Assembly: GCF_001870465.1 (NCBI RefSeq)
Contig: NZ_MDGK01000034.1
Span: 51,043 to 83,200 of the forward strand
Direction: 5' to 3'
DNA from: Pseudomonas extremorientalis
GTDB lineage: Bacteria; Pseudomonadota; Gammaproteobacteria; Pseudomonadales; Pseudomonadaceae
DNA length: 32,158 nucleotides
In this document: positions 22,924 to 31,314 of the stretch, one piece after another
Position numbering within the stretch: the stretch's first letter is position 1
Layout: the number at the start of each line of letters is the position of its first letter
The notes under the pieces: model-generated
Database searches by the model: none
Told to the model about the DNA's origin: nothing
What the model saw: only the letters and a program-made list of their open reading frames with translations
Program-made: the position numbers and the translations under genes

Positions 22924-25437
22924 TTAGAAGTGAGTGAAGGTCAGGCCCAGCTTGTAGGTCGGGCCGTACTCTTCGTATTGGCCGTTGTAGCTGCGGTGGC
23001 CGGTGTAGACGAAGTACGACTCATCGGTGAGGTTCTGCGCTTCGAAGCTGACTTGCAGGTTCTTGGTCAGCGAGTAGCGCGCGCTGAAGTCGACAAAGGT
23101 CTGCGCGTCCACATGCAGGTCGTGGGCCTTGTCGTTGATCGACGCCAGCTCAAAGAGGTAGGCCGATTTGTAGTTGGCCGACAGGCGCAGGCTGAGCGTG
23201 TCGTCTTCCCAACCGAGCATCAGGTTGCCGACGGTGTCGGACTGGTTGGGCAGGCTGATGTGGCGCTTGCGGTTCGTACCACTGGCACTGTCGAAACCTT
23301 CGATGTCGGCGCTGGAGCGGCTGAACGTAGTGTTGGCGCCGATCAGCAGGCCGTTCCACGGCGCGGGCAGCCAGTCGAACTTCTGTGAGTAGGCCAGCTC
23401 CAGGCCGTAGAGCCTGGCGCTGTCGCCGTTGGCGTAGGTGTGGGCCTCGGCGAAGTTGGTCCAGGCGCCGGTGCCGGCCAGGTCGGTGTTGTAGACGAAG
23501 TTCTTGATGTCCTTGTAGAACACGAACGCCGAGACGGTGCCGGCGCGGCCCATGAAGTGCTCGATGCCCAGGTCCAGGTTGCTCGACTCCAGGGGCTTGA
23601 GGTCCGGGTTGCCGAAGGTGGCTTCGTCATCATCGATCACAAAACCCGGCGCCAACTGGCCAAAGGTCGGGCGGACCACGGACTTGGTCCAGGCCGCGCG
23701 CACCTGGGTGTTCTTGTCGATCTGGTAGCGCGCATGCAGGCCCGGCAGCCAATGGTGATAGCGGCGCTGGGTGTCGGTCGGGGTGAACACGCCATCGGTG
23801 GCGCCGGTGCCCTTGGCTTCGAACTCGGTGCCTTCGTAGCGCAGGCCAGCGATGAAGCGCCAGTCGTCGATGTCGACGGTGTTCATCAGGTAGCCGGCGT
23901 TGATGTCTTCGCGAATGGTGAAGTCGTTGACCCGGGATTCGGTCTCGTCGTAGAAGTCCGCCGGGTTGAGGCCGCCTATCAGCTGCTTGATCGCGCTGGG
24001 GCTGATGCCGGGGCCGTAGCTGCCCAGGCGGTAGTCGACAGTGCCCTTCTGGAACTGGCTGAGATTGAGCTGGTCGGCAGTGAAGCCGAGGGTGTCGAAG
24101 TCTTTGTAGACCCAGGCCTCCAGGTCGTTGTCCTTGTTGCGGCGGCTGACCTTGCCGCCAAATTTGACCTGGGACGCATAGCCGCTCAGGTCGTAGTCGC
24201 GGGCCAGGTCCAGGCGCAGGTTTTTCTCGGTGTCCTGGGTGTTCTGTTTTTCCCAGTCGACTTTGTCGAGGCTGAAGTTGCGCGCGTCGTAGAAGGCGCT
24301 GCCGATGATCGGGCGTGGCTTGTCCTTGTCATGGAAACCACTGTTGGCAAAGTCGCCGCCGTCAAAGGTGGCACCAGCGATGTGCGCCGGGCTGTCTTCG
24401 CTGGATTGGCTGTAGCCGGCCTGGCCGCTCAGGGTCCACAGGCCGAGCATGCGTTCGCCGCCGAATACGTAGGACTGGATTTCCTGGGTCTCTTCGCGGT
24501 TCTTCAGCTTGCGCTTGCCCTCGGCATCGCCCAGTTGGCCGGGGGCCTGCGGGTCGGCGAATTCGAGGCTGGTGGAGTTGCGGGTTTCGGTGTCTTTGTA
24601 GCGGCTGTAGAGAGTGCGCAGGTAGTAGCTGCTGAAGTCGTCGGGCTTGTAATCGAAGTTCAGGCCGCCACCGGCCCGTTCGCGGCTGATGTCGTAGTCA
24701 CGCTGTTCGAACTCGTTGAGCCGGGCGCCGTCGGTGAAGTCCCAGGCGCCGCCGGTCTCGACGTTGTCCGAGCCGAAGTCGCGCTTCTGCCAGCTCAGCG
24801 CGGCGGCGACGCCGAAGTTGTCGATGCCGTCGCCGAGGCTGAAACGGTTGCTGGCCGCGCCGGAGAATTTGGGGCTGGTCTGGCTCGTGTTCTTGTCGTA
24901 GCTGGCCTCGGTGCTGCCGGTGTAGAACAGGCCCTTGTGGTCGAAGGCCGACAGGCTTTGCACATCGACGGTGCCGCCAAGGGAGTTGGCGTCCATGTCC
25001 GGGGTGAGGGTCTTGATCACCGACAGTGACTGCACCAGTTCGGAGGGCAGCACATCGAGGGCCACGGCGCGGCGGGCGCTCTCCGGGGCAGGCACCAGGG
25101 TGCCGTTGATGGTCACGCTGTTGAGGTCCGGGCCCAGGCCACGCACGCTGACGAAGCGCCCTTCGCCCTGGTCGCGCTCCACGCTGATACCCGGCAAGCG
25201 CTGCGCCGCTTCGGCGACGTTTTCATCCGGTAGCTGGGCCACGCCGTCGGCATGCACCACGCTCTTGATGCTGTCGGAATTGCGTTGCTCCTTGAGCGCC
25301 TGGTCGATGGCCGCTGCCTGGCCGACCACTTCGACGTGCTCGGTGTTGGCCGCCTCGGCCGCATTGAGCCGCTCACTGGCAATCGCCAGGGCCAAGGCAG
25401 TAAGCGTAAAGCTGACGAGCCCGGTGCGCTTGTACAT
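22924..25437 (-). CDS. TonB-dependent outer-membrane receptor, likely phytate-associated
   Basis: In this 837-residue protein residues 1-26 are a signal peptide. A TonB box (EHVEVVGQ, about 33-40) follows, then a plug domain with LPDENVAEAAQRLPGISVER and VRGLGPDLNSVTINGTLVP. The C-terminal barrel ends in aromatic-rich strands (KLGLTFTHF). The plug wording matches the group that includes TonB-Xanth-Caul-type receptors rather than siderophore receptors. It is the first gene of the operon with phytase, exbB, exbD and tonB, so its cargo is probably phytate or inositol phosphate. The start at 25437 has RBS GGGAGGATTGC. A Pho box and a -10-like site lie 74 nt and 58 nt upstream. Confidence 0.9.
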   Translation of the reverse strand: MYKRTGLVSFTLTALALAIASERLNAAEAANTEHVEVVGQAAAIDQALKEQRNSDSIKSVVHADGVAQLPDENVAEAAQRLPGISVERDQGEGRFVSVRGLGPDLNSVTINGTLVPAPESARRAVALDVLPSELVQSLSVIKTLTPDMDANSLGGTVDVQSLSAFDHKGLFYTGSTEASYDKNTSQTSPKFSGAASNRFSLGDGIDNFGVAAALSWQKRDFGSDNVETGGAWDFTDGARLNEFEQRDYDISRERAGGGLNFDYKPDDFSSYYLRTLYSRYKDTETRNSTSLEFADPQAPGQLGDAEGKRKLKNREETQEIQSYVFGGERMLGLWTLSGQAGYSQSSEDSPAHIAGATFDGGDFANSGFHDKDKPRPIIGSAFYDARNFSLDKVDWEKQNTQDTEKNLRLDLARDYDLSGYASQVKFGGKVSRRNKDNDLEAWVYKDFDTLGFTADQLNLSQFQKGTVDYRLGSYGPGISPSAIKQLIGGLNPADFYDETESRVNDFTIREDINAGYLMNTVDIDDWRFIAGLRYEGTEFEAKGTGATDGVFTPTDTQRRYHHWLPGLHARYQIDKNTQVRAAWTKSVVRPTFGQLAPGFVIDDDEATFGNPDLKPLESSNLDLGIEHFMGRAGTVSAFVFYKDIKNFVYNTDLAGTGAWTNFAEAHTYANGDSARLYGLELAYSQKFDWLPAPWNGLLIGANTTFSRSSADIEGFDSASGTNRKRHISLPNQSDTVGNLMLGWEDDTLSLRLSANYKSAYLFELASINDKAHDLHVDAQTFVDFSARYSLTKNLQVSFEAQNLTDESYFVYTGHRSYNGQYEEYGPTYKLGLTFTHF

Positions 25438-25494
25438 GCAATCCTCCCCAAGAGTCCATTGGCGCCAGGCAAGAGGCCCGGCAACTGGGAGGGC

Positions 25495-25528
25495 ACGCTA
25501 GGGGTGGGGGATGACGGTTCTGTGACAG
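25495..25528 (-). promoter_or_regulatory. Pho box and -10 of the phytate operon promoter
   Basis: On the minus strand 25528-25511 reads CTGTCACAGAACCGTCAT. These are two 7-bp half sites (CTGTCAC, CCGTCAT) in direct orientation with a 4-nt spacer, the PhoB consensus layout. After 10 nt comes TAGCGT (25500-25495), fitting the TAnnnT -10 that pairs with a Pho box replacing the -35. It lies 58-91 nt before the receptor start. Confidence 0.8.
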
Positions 25529-25610
25529 GGTGTGGTGGGAAGGCCCGTAAACCGGGGGTTTGAGCAGGATCCTAGGTTGGAATGAGCTGAAATGACCTGT
25601 GAAGATCAAC

Positions 25611-25698
25611 TGTGGGAGGGGGCTTGCCCCCGATAGCGGTGGTTCAGCCCATGGTTTCTCACTGACGCACCGCTATCGGGGGCAAGCCCCCTCCCACA
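25611..25698. repeat. REPIN between the divergent phytate and GGDEF/AraC promoters
   Basis: Two 31-bp inverted arms (25611-25641 and 25668-25698) start with TGTGGGAGGGGGCTTG and are exact complements. A 26-nt middle separates them. The element lies between two Pho boxes and so separates the two promoters. Apart from this REPIN and the two Pho boxes, no gene or other feature was seen in 25438-25817. Confidence 0.92.
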
Positions 25699-25747
25699 TT
25701 TTCTGCTTTTCATTGTCGACGGGATGAGCTGATTCGACCCTCCCCCA

Positions 25748-25781
25748 CCGTCATGCAACCGTCACATCCATCTGCTGTGCT
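25748..25781 (+). promoter_or_regulatory. Second Pho box, reading toward the GGDEF gene
   Basis: Positions 25748-25765 read CCGTCATGCAACCGTCAC: half sites CCGTCAT and CCGTCAC with a 4-nt spacer in the layout of a Pho box. Ten nt further is TGTGCT (25776-25781), a weak -10. The site is 53 nt before the start at 25818. The half sites each differ by one base from CTGTCAT/C. Confidence 0.6.
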
Positions 25782-25817
25782 GGCGCCCACGACTGAACCT
25801 TGCAAGGACTCGCGGCC

Positions 25818-26732
25818 ATGTTTTCCGTGCTCAAACCCCACCGCTGGAAACTCTCCCTGCTGCTGATCGCGGCCAACCTGGGGCTGATCCTGCACCTGGC
25901 CTGCGGCGAGTTGAAAAGCGTCAGCGAGTGGGTGTGGCTGGATATCTTCGGTGAAGGCGGCTCCGCCCTGCTCGCCCTGGTCTGGCTGGGGCTGGTGCTG
26001 AAAAGCCGTCCGGCCGGGCGCGTGACCAACTACCTGGCGCTGGGCCTGTCATGCATCTTCTTCTCCTGGTGGATCGACAGCCTCGACGAATTCATCCGCC
26101 TGCCCGACAGCATCACCTGGGACCACTGGCTGGAGTCCGGGCCGATGCCGGTGGGCATGATCCTGCTGACCATCGGCATCTACCACTGGCACCGCGAACA
26201 ACTGGCGATCAGCGCACAGATGGAGAAACGCGAACGGTTGTTCCGCGAGCATCGGCTGTTCGACAAACTCACACCCCTGGCCGGCGCCGACTACCTCAAG
26301 CGCCAGTTGGCCGACAGCCTGCAAGACAGCCAGACCCAGCAGCAACCACTGTCCCTGCTGGCCCTGGACCTGGACCACTTCGCCGCCATCAACCAGGCCT
26401 ACGGGCATGCCGAAGGCGATGCGGTGTTGCAGGCCCTCAGCCATTTGCTGTTGCTCAACCTGCGTCGCCAGGACCTGCTGTGCCGCCTGGCCGGCGACCG
26501 TTTTGTGGTGCTGCTGCCCAACACCGGTGAGCGCCAGGCCAAGGAGCTGGCGCTGGAGTTGCAGCAGGCGGTGCACGGCCTCGCACACAAGACCCGGCTG
26601 CACGGGGAACGCCTGCAACTGGTAGCGACCACCGCCGTGGTCATGGCCTTGGACGAGCCGCCCCAGGACTTGCTCAAACGCCTCAACCTGGCCCTGGCCA
26701 GGGCCAAGCAACCCCTGGCGAAAAGCGCCTGA
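25818..26732 (+). CDS. Membrane protein with degenerate GGDEF domain
   Basis: This 304-residue protein has four predicted membrane helices (about 11-30, 48-62, 71-86, 110-123), then a linker helix (130-150) and a GGDEF-type domain from about 160 (LALDLDHFAAINQAYGHAEGDAVLQ). The catalytic loop reads AGDRF (225-229) instead of GGDEF, so cyclic-di-GMP synthesis is unlikely; it may bind a nucleotide or act by interaction. The start at 25818 is preceded by AAGGA with 9-nt spacing; an upstream TTG at 25800 is less likely. The AraC gene follows after one nucleotide, and the Pho box at 25748 suggests phosphate control. Confidence 0.82.
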   Translation: MFSVLKPHRWKLSLLLIAANLGLILHLACGELKSVSEWVWLDIFGEGGSALLALVWLGLVLKSRPAGRVTNYLALGLSCIFFSWWIDSLDEFIRLPDSITWDHWLESGPMPVGMILLTIGIYHWHREQLAISAQMEKRERLFREHRLFDKLTPLAGADYLKRQLADSLQDSQTQQQPLSLLALDLDHFAAINQAYGHAEGDAVLQALSHLLLLNLRRQDLLCRLAGDRFVVLLPNTGERQAKELALELQQAVHGLAHKTRLHGERLQLVATTAVVMALDEPPQDLLKRLNLALARAKQPLAKSA

Positions 26733-26733
26733 G

Positions 26734-27771
26734 ATGGCCGTGAAAACCAGCTGGTATGAAGCCGACAGCCGCTTCATACCAGGGCACTACCAACCCGCCA
26801 CGCTGATCGACCTGGCCTTGTCCCGGGACATCGACAGCCATCGCCTGCTGCGCGGCACGGGACTGTTTCACGAGGACATCCTGGCCGGCACGGCGCGGTT
26901 GAGCCCGCAGCAGTTTTTCGGGTTGATCGGCAACAGTCGCAAATTGCTCGACGCCGACGACAGCAGCTTTCTGTTCGGCCAGCGACTCCTGCCCGGTTAT
27001 TACGGCGCGGCCAGCCATGCCCTGGGCCATGCGCAGAACCTGCACCAGGCCCTGGAGATCCTGATCCAGCAACAGGTGCTGCTCAGCCCGCTGGTCACCT
27101 TGCACCTGGAACTGGATGCGCACCATGCCTACCTGTACTGGCGGGACAGTTGCGGCGCCGGCGAGCATTGGCGGTTTTTACTGGAAGCCGGCATGACCTC
27201 GCTGGTTGCCATGAGCCAGTGGCTCAGTGGCGAGCGCTTGCCGTGGGTGTGCTGTTTCAGTCATGCCGAACCGCGCTACATCGAGCAGTATTGGGTGCAC
27301 CTGGGCGAAGAGACGCGCTTCGAACGGCCGCTGGATATGCTGAGCATCCCCCGCGAGTACCTCACCCGCGCGTGGCCGGGCGCCTCGGCCACCGCCGGCC
27401 AGGTCGCACGCCAGCAGGCCCGCGAACAGATCGAACAGCTGGGCTTTGCCAGCAGCTTTCTCGACTGCCTCTACGACTACCTGCGCGAACAGGTACGCCA
27501 ACCGCCCAGCCTGGAACAGGCCGCGCAGGCCTTCGCCATGAGCCCGGCGACCCTCAAGCGCAAGTTGCACAAGCATGACACCGGCTTTCAGCAACAGGTG
27601 GACCGCGTGCGCAAGCAGGTGGCGCTGCACCTGTACCAGGTCAAGGGCTACAGCAATGATGAAGTGGCGGCGTACCTGAACTTCAACGATGCGGCGAACT
27701 TTCGCCGTTCGTTCAAGCGCTGGACCGGCAGTACGCCCAACCTGATCCGCCAGCTGTTCAACAGCCGCTAG
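26734..27771 (+). CDS. AraC-family regulator with arabinose-binding-like N-terminal domain
   Basis: In this 345-residue protein residues about 20-210 match the AraC N-terminal fold found in OruR/ArgR-like Pseudomonas regulators (SHALGHAQNLHQALEILIQQQ). Residues about 245-343 form the HTH pair (AAQAFAMSPATLKRKLHKH, then EVAAYLNFNDAANFRRSFKRWTG). The ligand is unknown. It starts 1 nt after the stop of the GGDEF-like gene and should be co-transcribed with it. The 3' end overlaps by 14 bp the convergent LysR gene. Confidence 0.85.
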   Translation: MAVKTSWYEADSRFIPGHYQPATLIDLALSRDIDSHRLLRGTGLFHEDILAGTARLSPQQFFGLIGNSRKLLDADDSSFLFGQRLLPGYYGAASHALGHAQNLHQALEILIQQQVLLSPLVTLHLELDAHHAYLYWRDSCGAGEHWRFLLEAGMTSLVAMSQWLSGERLPWVCCFSHAEPRYIEQYWVHLGEETRFERPLDMLSIPREYLTRAWPGASATAGQVARQQAREQIEQLGFASSFLDCLYDYLREQVRQPPSLEQAAQAFAMSPATLKRKLHKHDTGFQQQVDRVRKQVALHLYQVKGYSNDEVAAYLNFNDAANFRRSFKRWTGSTPNLIRQLFNSR

Positions 27772-28639
27772 CCAGGCGTTCGCGCAGGAACTCCACCAGC
27801 GCCTGCACCGGCCGCGAGCTTTGCCGGTGCTGGGGGTACACCGCCGACAGTGTCAGGTCTTCGGGGGCGAACTCATCCAGCACCGTGACCAGGCGGCCAT
27901 CCTTCAACGCCTCGCCGACGATAAAGGTCGGCAGGTAGGTCACGCCCAGGCCGGCGATGGCGGTATCGCGCAGCAAGTCGCCATTGTTCACGCGCATGCG
28001 CCCACTCACGCTCAGCGCCTGCAACTTGCCCTTGAAGCGCCACTGCACCTGGCGGCCATGGCCGTAGGGCAGGCAATCGTGGTCGGCGAGGTCATCGGGT
28101 TTCTGCGGGGTGCCGCGCAAGGCCAGGTAGTCGGGGCTGGCGCAATACACCCGGGGGATGCTGGCGATACGCCGAGCGATCAGGGTGGAATCTTCCAGGG
28201 TGCCGATGCGCAAGACCAGGTCGTAGCCTTCGCCGATCAGGTCCACGGGGCGGTCGCTCAAGTCGACCTCCACCGCCACCTGGGGATGGCGCTGCAGGAA
28301 CAACGGCAACAGGCAACCCAGATGGGCCATGGCAAACGACAACGGCGCGCTGAGGCGAATGGTGCCGCGCGGTTCGCTGTTCTGGCCGGCGATGCCCTGC
28401 TCCACTTGCTCGACTTCACTGAGCAGGCGCAAGGCGGATTCGTAGTAACTCTGGCCGAGTGGCGTGACATCCAGGCGGCGGGTGGAGCGATTGAGCAGGC
28501 GTACGCCGAGGCGATCTTCCAGCTGGATCAGGCGGCGGCTGACGAATTGCTTGGACAGGCCCAACTGTTCGGCGGCGGCGGTGAAGCTGCCGGATTCCAT
28601 GACTTGGCAGAACAGGCGCATGTCTTCGAAGGGGTTCAT
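27758..28639 (-). CDS. LysR-family transcriptional regulator
   Basis: This is a 293-residue LysR regulator with HTH FTAAAEQLGLSKQFVSRRLI near the N-terminus and a standard substrate-binding domain. The ending (EFLRERLASGC) and the motif PRGTIRLSAPLSFA match the common CrgA/DhcR-like branch. It lies downstream of the isochorismatase-like gene on the same strand, separated by a long-armed REPIN, so it is probably separately transcribed. Its target may be the neighbouring operon, but nothing in the sequence proves this. Confidence 0.87.
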   Translation of the reverse strand: MNPFEDMRLFCQVMESGSFTAAAEQLGLSKQFVSRRLIQLEDRLGVRLLNRSTRRLDVTPLGQSYYESALRLLSEVEQVEQGIAGQNSEPRGTIRLSAPLSFAMAHLGCLLPLFLQRHPQVAVEVDLSDRPVDLIGEGYDLVLRIGTLEDSTLIARRIASIPRVYCASPDYLALRGTPQKPDDLADHDCLPYGHGRQVQWRFKGKLQALSVSGRMRVNNGDLLRDTAIAGLGVTYLPTFIVGEALKDGRLVTVLDEFAPEDLTLSAVYPQHRQSSRPVQALVEFLRERLASGC

Positions 28640-28703
28640 TGTCGCTTCTCGGTGGACATTTGGTGTTTTTTATAACGGGTATGTCGCCACACCACAAATC
28701 AAA

Positions 28704-28804
28704 TGTGGGAGGGGCGGTGCGACGATTCGACTTGCCCCCGATGGCAGTGTGACTGACACACCGCTATCGGGGGCAAGTCGAATCGTCGCACCGCCCCTCC
28801 CACA
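28704..28804. repeat. REPIN with long variant arms
   Basis: Two 39-bp arms (28704-28742 and 28766-28804) are exact inverted copies, separated by 23 nt. Compared with the other REPINs here, each arm contains the extra block GGTGCGACGATTCGACTTG inside the TGTGGGAGGGGC core. It lies between the isochorismatase-like stop and the LysR start and can act as a terminator. Confidence 0.9.
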
Positions 28805-28831
28805 GGGATCACCTACAGACTTGAGAGCCAG

Positions 28832-29446
28832 TTACTTGGTAAACGCCGAGTAGCTGTTCATCAGGTTGCGGTAGTTGGGAATACGCGGCGACAGCAGGTT
28901 GGCCAGGCCTTCCATGTCGTTGCGCCAGTCGCGCTGCAGTTCGCAAGCCACGGCAAACCAGTTCACCAGTTGCGCACCAGCGGCAGTCATGCGCGCCCAG
29001 GCGGCTTGTTGTACGGTTTCGTTGAAGGTGCCCGACGCGTCAGTGACCACGAACACCTCAAAGCCTTCCTCCAGGGCGCACAAGGTCGGGAACGCGACGC
29101 ACACGTCCGTCACCACGCCGGCAATGATGATCTGCTTGCGGCCAGTCGCCTTGACGGCCTTCACGAAATCTTCGTTGTCCCAGGCATTGATCTGGCCAGG
29201 GCGGGCGATGTACGGCGCGTCCGGGAACAGGGCTTTGAGCTCTGGCACCAGCGGGCCGTTGGGACCGCTTTCGAAGCTGGTGGTGAGGATGGTCGGCAGG
29301 TTGAAGAACTTCGCCACATCGGCCAAGGCCAGGACGTTGTTCTTGAATTCGTTGGGGGAGAAATCCTGCACCAGGGAAATCAGGCCAGTCTGGTGGTCGA
29401 CCAACAGTACAACGGCGTCATCTTTGTTCAAACGAGGGCTAGCCAT
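28832..29446 (-). CDS. Isochorismatase-family hydrolase, YcaC-like
   Basis: This is a 204-residue cysteine hydrolase. The presumed catalytic triad is Asp17 (LLVDHQTG), a Lys at about 96-99 and Cys116 (IAGVVTDVCVAFP). The cis-peptide region (GVVTDV) is intact. Length and the N-terminal KDDAVVLLVDHQTGLISLV match YcaC-type proteins of unknown substrate rather than true isochorismatases. RBS AAGGAGTTGAACC. It is third in the operon, 29 nt after the amidohydrolase. Confidence 0.88.
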   Translation of the reverse strand: MASPRLNKDDAVVLLVDHQTGLISLVQDFSPNEFKNNVLALADVAKFFNLPTILTTSFESGPNGPLVPELKALFPDAPYIARPGQINAWDNEDFVKAVKATGRKQIIIAGVVTDVCVAFPTLCALEEGFEVFVVTDASGTFNETVQQAAWARMTAAGAQLVNWFAVACELQRDWRNDMEGLANLLSPRIPNYRNLMNSYSAFTK

Positions 29447-29475
29447 GGTTCAACTCCTTACGGGGGGATGGGTAA

Positions 29476-31314
29476 TCAAAACGCAAAACACGAGCAGCCG
29501 AATGCACCCCAGAAACCCTGGAAGTCGCTGACCGGCACGCTGGAATGGCGGGCTTTTTCGTGGCTGTGGGCATGCACGCCGCACGGGCCGCTGCACTGGT
29601 GCACCTGCGCCTGCAACGGCGAGCCTGGGCGCCAGTGCCCTGGCACCTTGACCACCGGCGACCAATCCGGCAGTACCGGCACGCGCGGGGGTGCGAAGTC
29701 TTCGAAGTCACCGGCACCGTAGACCACCTTGCCGCCGACCACGGTCAGGACCGACTCGATCCACTTGATGGCTTCCTCATCGACACTGAAGAAGTCCGCC
29801 GACAGCGCCGCCACGTCCGCCAACTGCCCGACCTTGATCTGGCCCTTCTTGCCCTGCTCGGACGAGAACCAGGCGCTGCCGTGGGTGAACAATTCCAGCG
29901 CGGTCAGGCGCGACAGGCCTTCGGCATGCAGTTCCAGGCCACCGACGGTGCGGCCGCTGACCATCCAGTACAGCGAGGTCCACGGGTTGTAGCTCGACAC
30001 CCGCGTCGCATCGGTGCCCGCGCCCACCGGCACGCCTTCGGCCAGCATGCGCTTGATCGGTGGCGTGGCTTCGGCGGCTTTGGCGCCGTAGCGCTCGACA
30101 AAATATTCGCCCTGGAACGCCATGCGGTCCTGGATCGCAATACCGCCACCCAGGGCACGTACACGCTCGATATTTCTCGGGGTAATGGTTTCGGCGTGGT
30201 CAAAAAACCACGGCAGGCCATTGAACGGAATGTCGCGGTTGACCTTCTCGAACACGTCGAGCATGCGCGAGATGGACTCGTCATAGGTGGCGTGCAAACG
30301 GAACGGCCAGCGCTGTTCAACCAGGTGGCGCACCACCGGCTCCAGTTCCTGCTCCATGGTCAGCGGCAGGTCGGGACGCGGTTCGAGGAAATCTTCGAAG
30401 TCGGCGGCCGAGAACACCAGCATTTCGCCAGCGCCGTTGTGGCGCAGGTAATCGTCGCCCTGGTGCAGGGTGACGCTGCCGGTCCAGTTCTTGAAGTCGC
30501 TGAGTTCTTCCTTGGGCTTCTGGGTAAACAGGTTGTAGGCGATACGCACCGTCAACTGTTGGTCCTTGGCCAGTTGCTCGATCACTGCGTAGTCATCGGG
30601 GTAGTTCTGGAAGCCGCCGCCGGCGTCGATGGCACTGGTGAGGCCCAGGCGATTGAGTTCACGCATGAACTGGCGGGTGGAGTTGACCTGGTATTCCAAC
30701 GGCAGTTTCGGGCCCTTGGCCAGGGTCGAGTACAGAATCATCGCGTTCGGCCGCGCCACCAGCATGCCGGTGGGGTTGCCGTTGCTGTCACGCACGATCT
30801 CGCCACCCGGCGGGTTCGGCGTGTCCTTGGTATAGCCGGCCACACGCAGCGCTGCGCGGTTGAGCAAGGCGCGGTCGTACAAGTGCAGCACGAACACCGG
30901 CGTATCGGGCGCGGCCTGGTTCAACTCTTCCAGGGTCGGCATGCGTTTTTCGGCGAACTGGAATTCGTTCCAGCCCCCCACCACGCGCACCCATTGCGGG
31001 GTCGGCGTGCGGTCGGCCTGGTCCTTGAGCATGCGCAGGGCATCGGCCAGGGACGGCACGCCTTCCCAGCGCAGCTCGAGGTTGTAATTCAAGCCGCCAC
31101 GGATCAGGTGCAGGTGCGAGTCATTGAGGCCGGGGATGACGGTGCGGCCCTTGAGGTCGATGACCTGGGTACCACTGCCGCGCAGGGCCATGGCTTCACC
31201 GTCGGTGCCCACGGCGACAAACCGCCCCTCACGGATGGCGACGGCCGTGGCGCGCGGGTTTTCACGGTCCACGGTGTGGAACTGGCCATTGAACAGAATC
31301 AGGTCGGCGTTCAT
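29476..31314 (-). CDS. Amidohydrolase family protein (Amidohydro_3/YtcJ-like) with Cys/His-rich tail
   Basis: This 612-residue protein has the metal-binding NDSHLHL (His67, His69) and an overall YtcJ-like Amidohydro_3 layout, including DHAETITPRNI, GTDATRVSSYNPW and the final GQLADVAALSADFF. These enzymes hydrolyse amide-type bonds of unknown substrates. The last 54 residues form an unusual tail with HQCSGPCGVHAHSHEKARH and ending GCSCFAF, possibly a metal-binding extension. The start at 31314 follows AAAGGAAACCCT and overlaps the upstream ABM-gene stop (ATGA). Confidence 0.87.
   Translation of the reverse strand: MNADLILFNGQFHTVDRENPRATAVAIREGRFVAVGTDGEAMALRGSGTQVIDLKGRTVIPGLNDSHLHLIRGGLNYNLELRWEGVPSLADALRMLKDQADRTPTPQWVRVVGGWNEFQFAEKRMPTLEELNQAAPDTPVFVLHLYDRALLNRAALRVAGYTKDTPNPPGGEIVRDSNGNPTGMLVARPNAMILYSTLAKGPKLPLEYQVNSTRQFMRELNRLGLTSAIDAGGGFQNYPDDYAVIEQLAKDQQLTVRIAYNLFTQKPKEELSDFKNWTGSVTLHQGDDYLRHNGAGEMLVFSAADFEDFLEPRPDLPLTMEQELEPVVRHLVEQRWPFRLHATYDESISRMLDVFEKVNRDIPFNGLPWFFDHAETITPRNIERVRALGGGIAIQDRMAFQGEYFVERYGAKAAEATPPIKRMLAEGVPVGAGTDATRVSSYNPWTSLYWMVSGRTVGGLELHAEGLSRLTALELFTHGSAWFSSEQGKKGQIKVGQLADVAALSADFFSVDEEAIKWIESVLTVVGGKVVYGAGDFEDFAPPRVPVLPDWSPVVKVPGHWRPGSPLQAQVHQCSGPCGVHAHSHEKARHSSVPVSDFQGFWGAFGCSCFAF

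Noticed and set aside
23440..25029. Long open frame of 529 codons on the plus strand, antisense to the TonB-dependent receptor
   Set aside because: High-GC third-position bias of the receptor keeps the opposite strand open. The translation is Gly/Ala/Val-rich low complexity with no domain.
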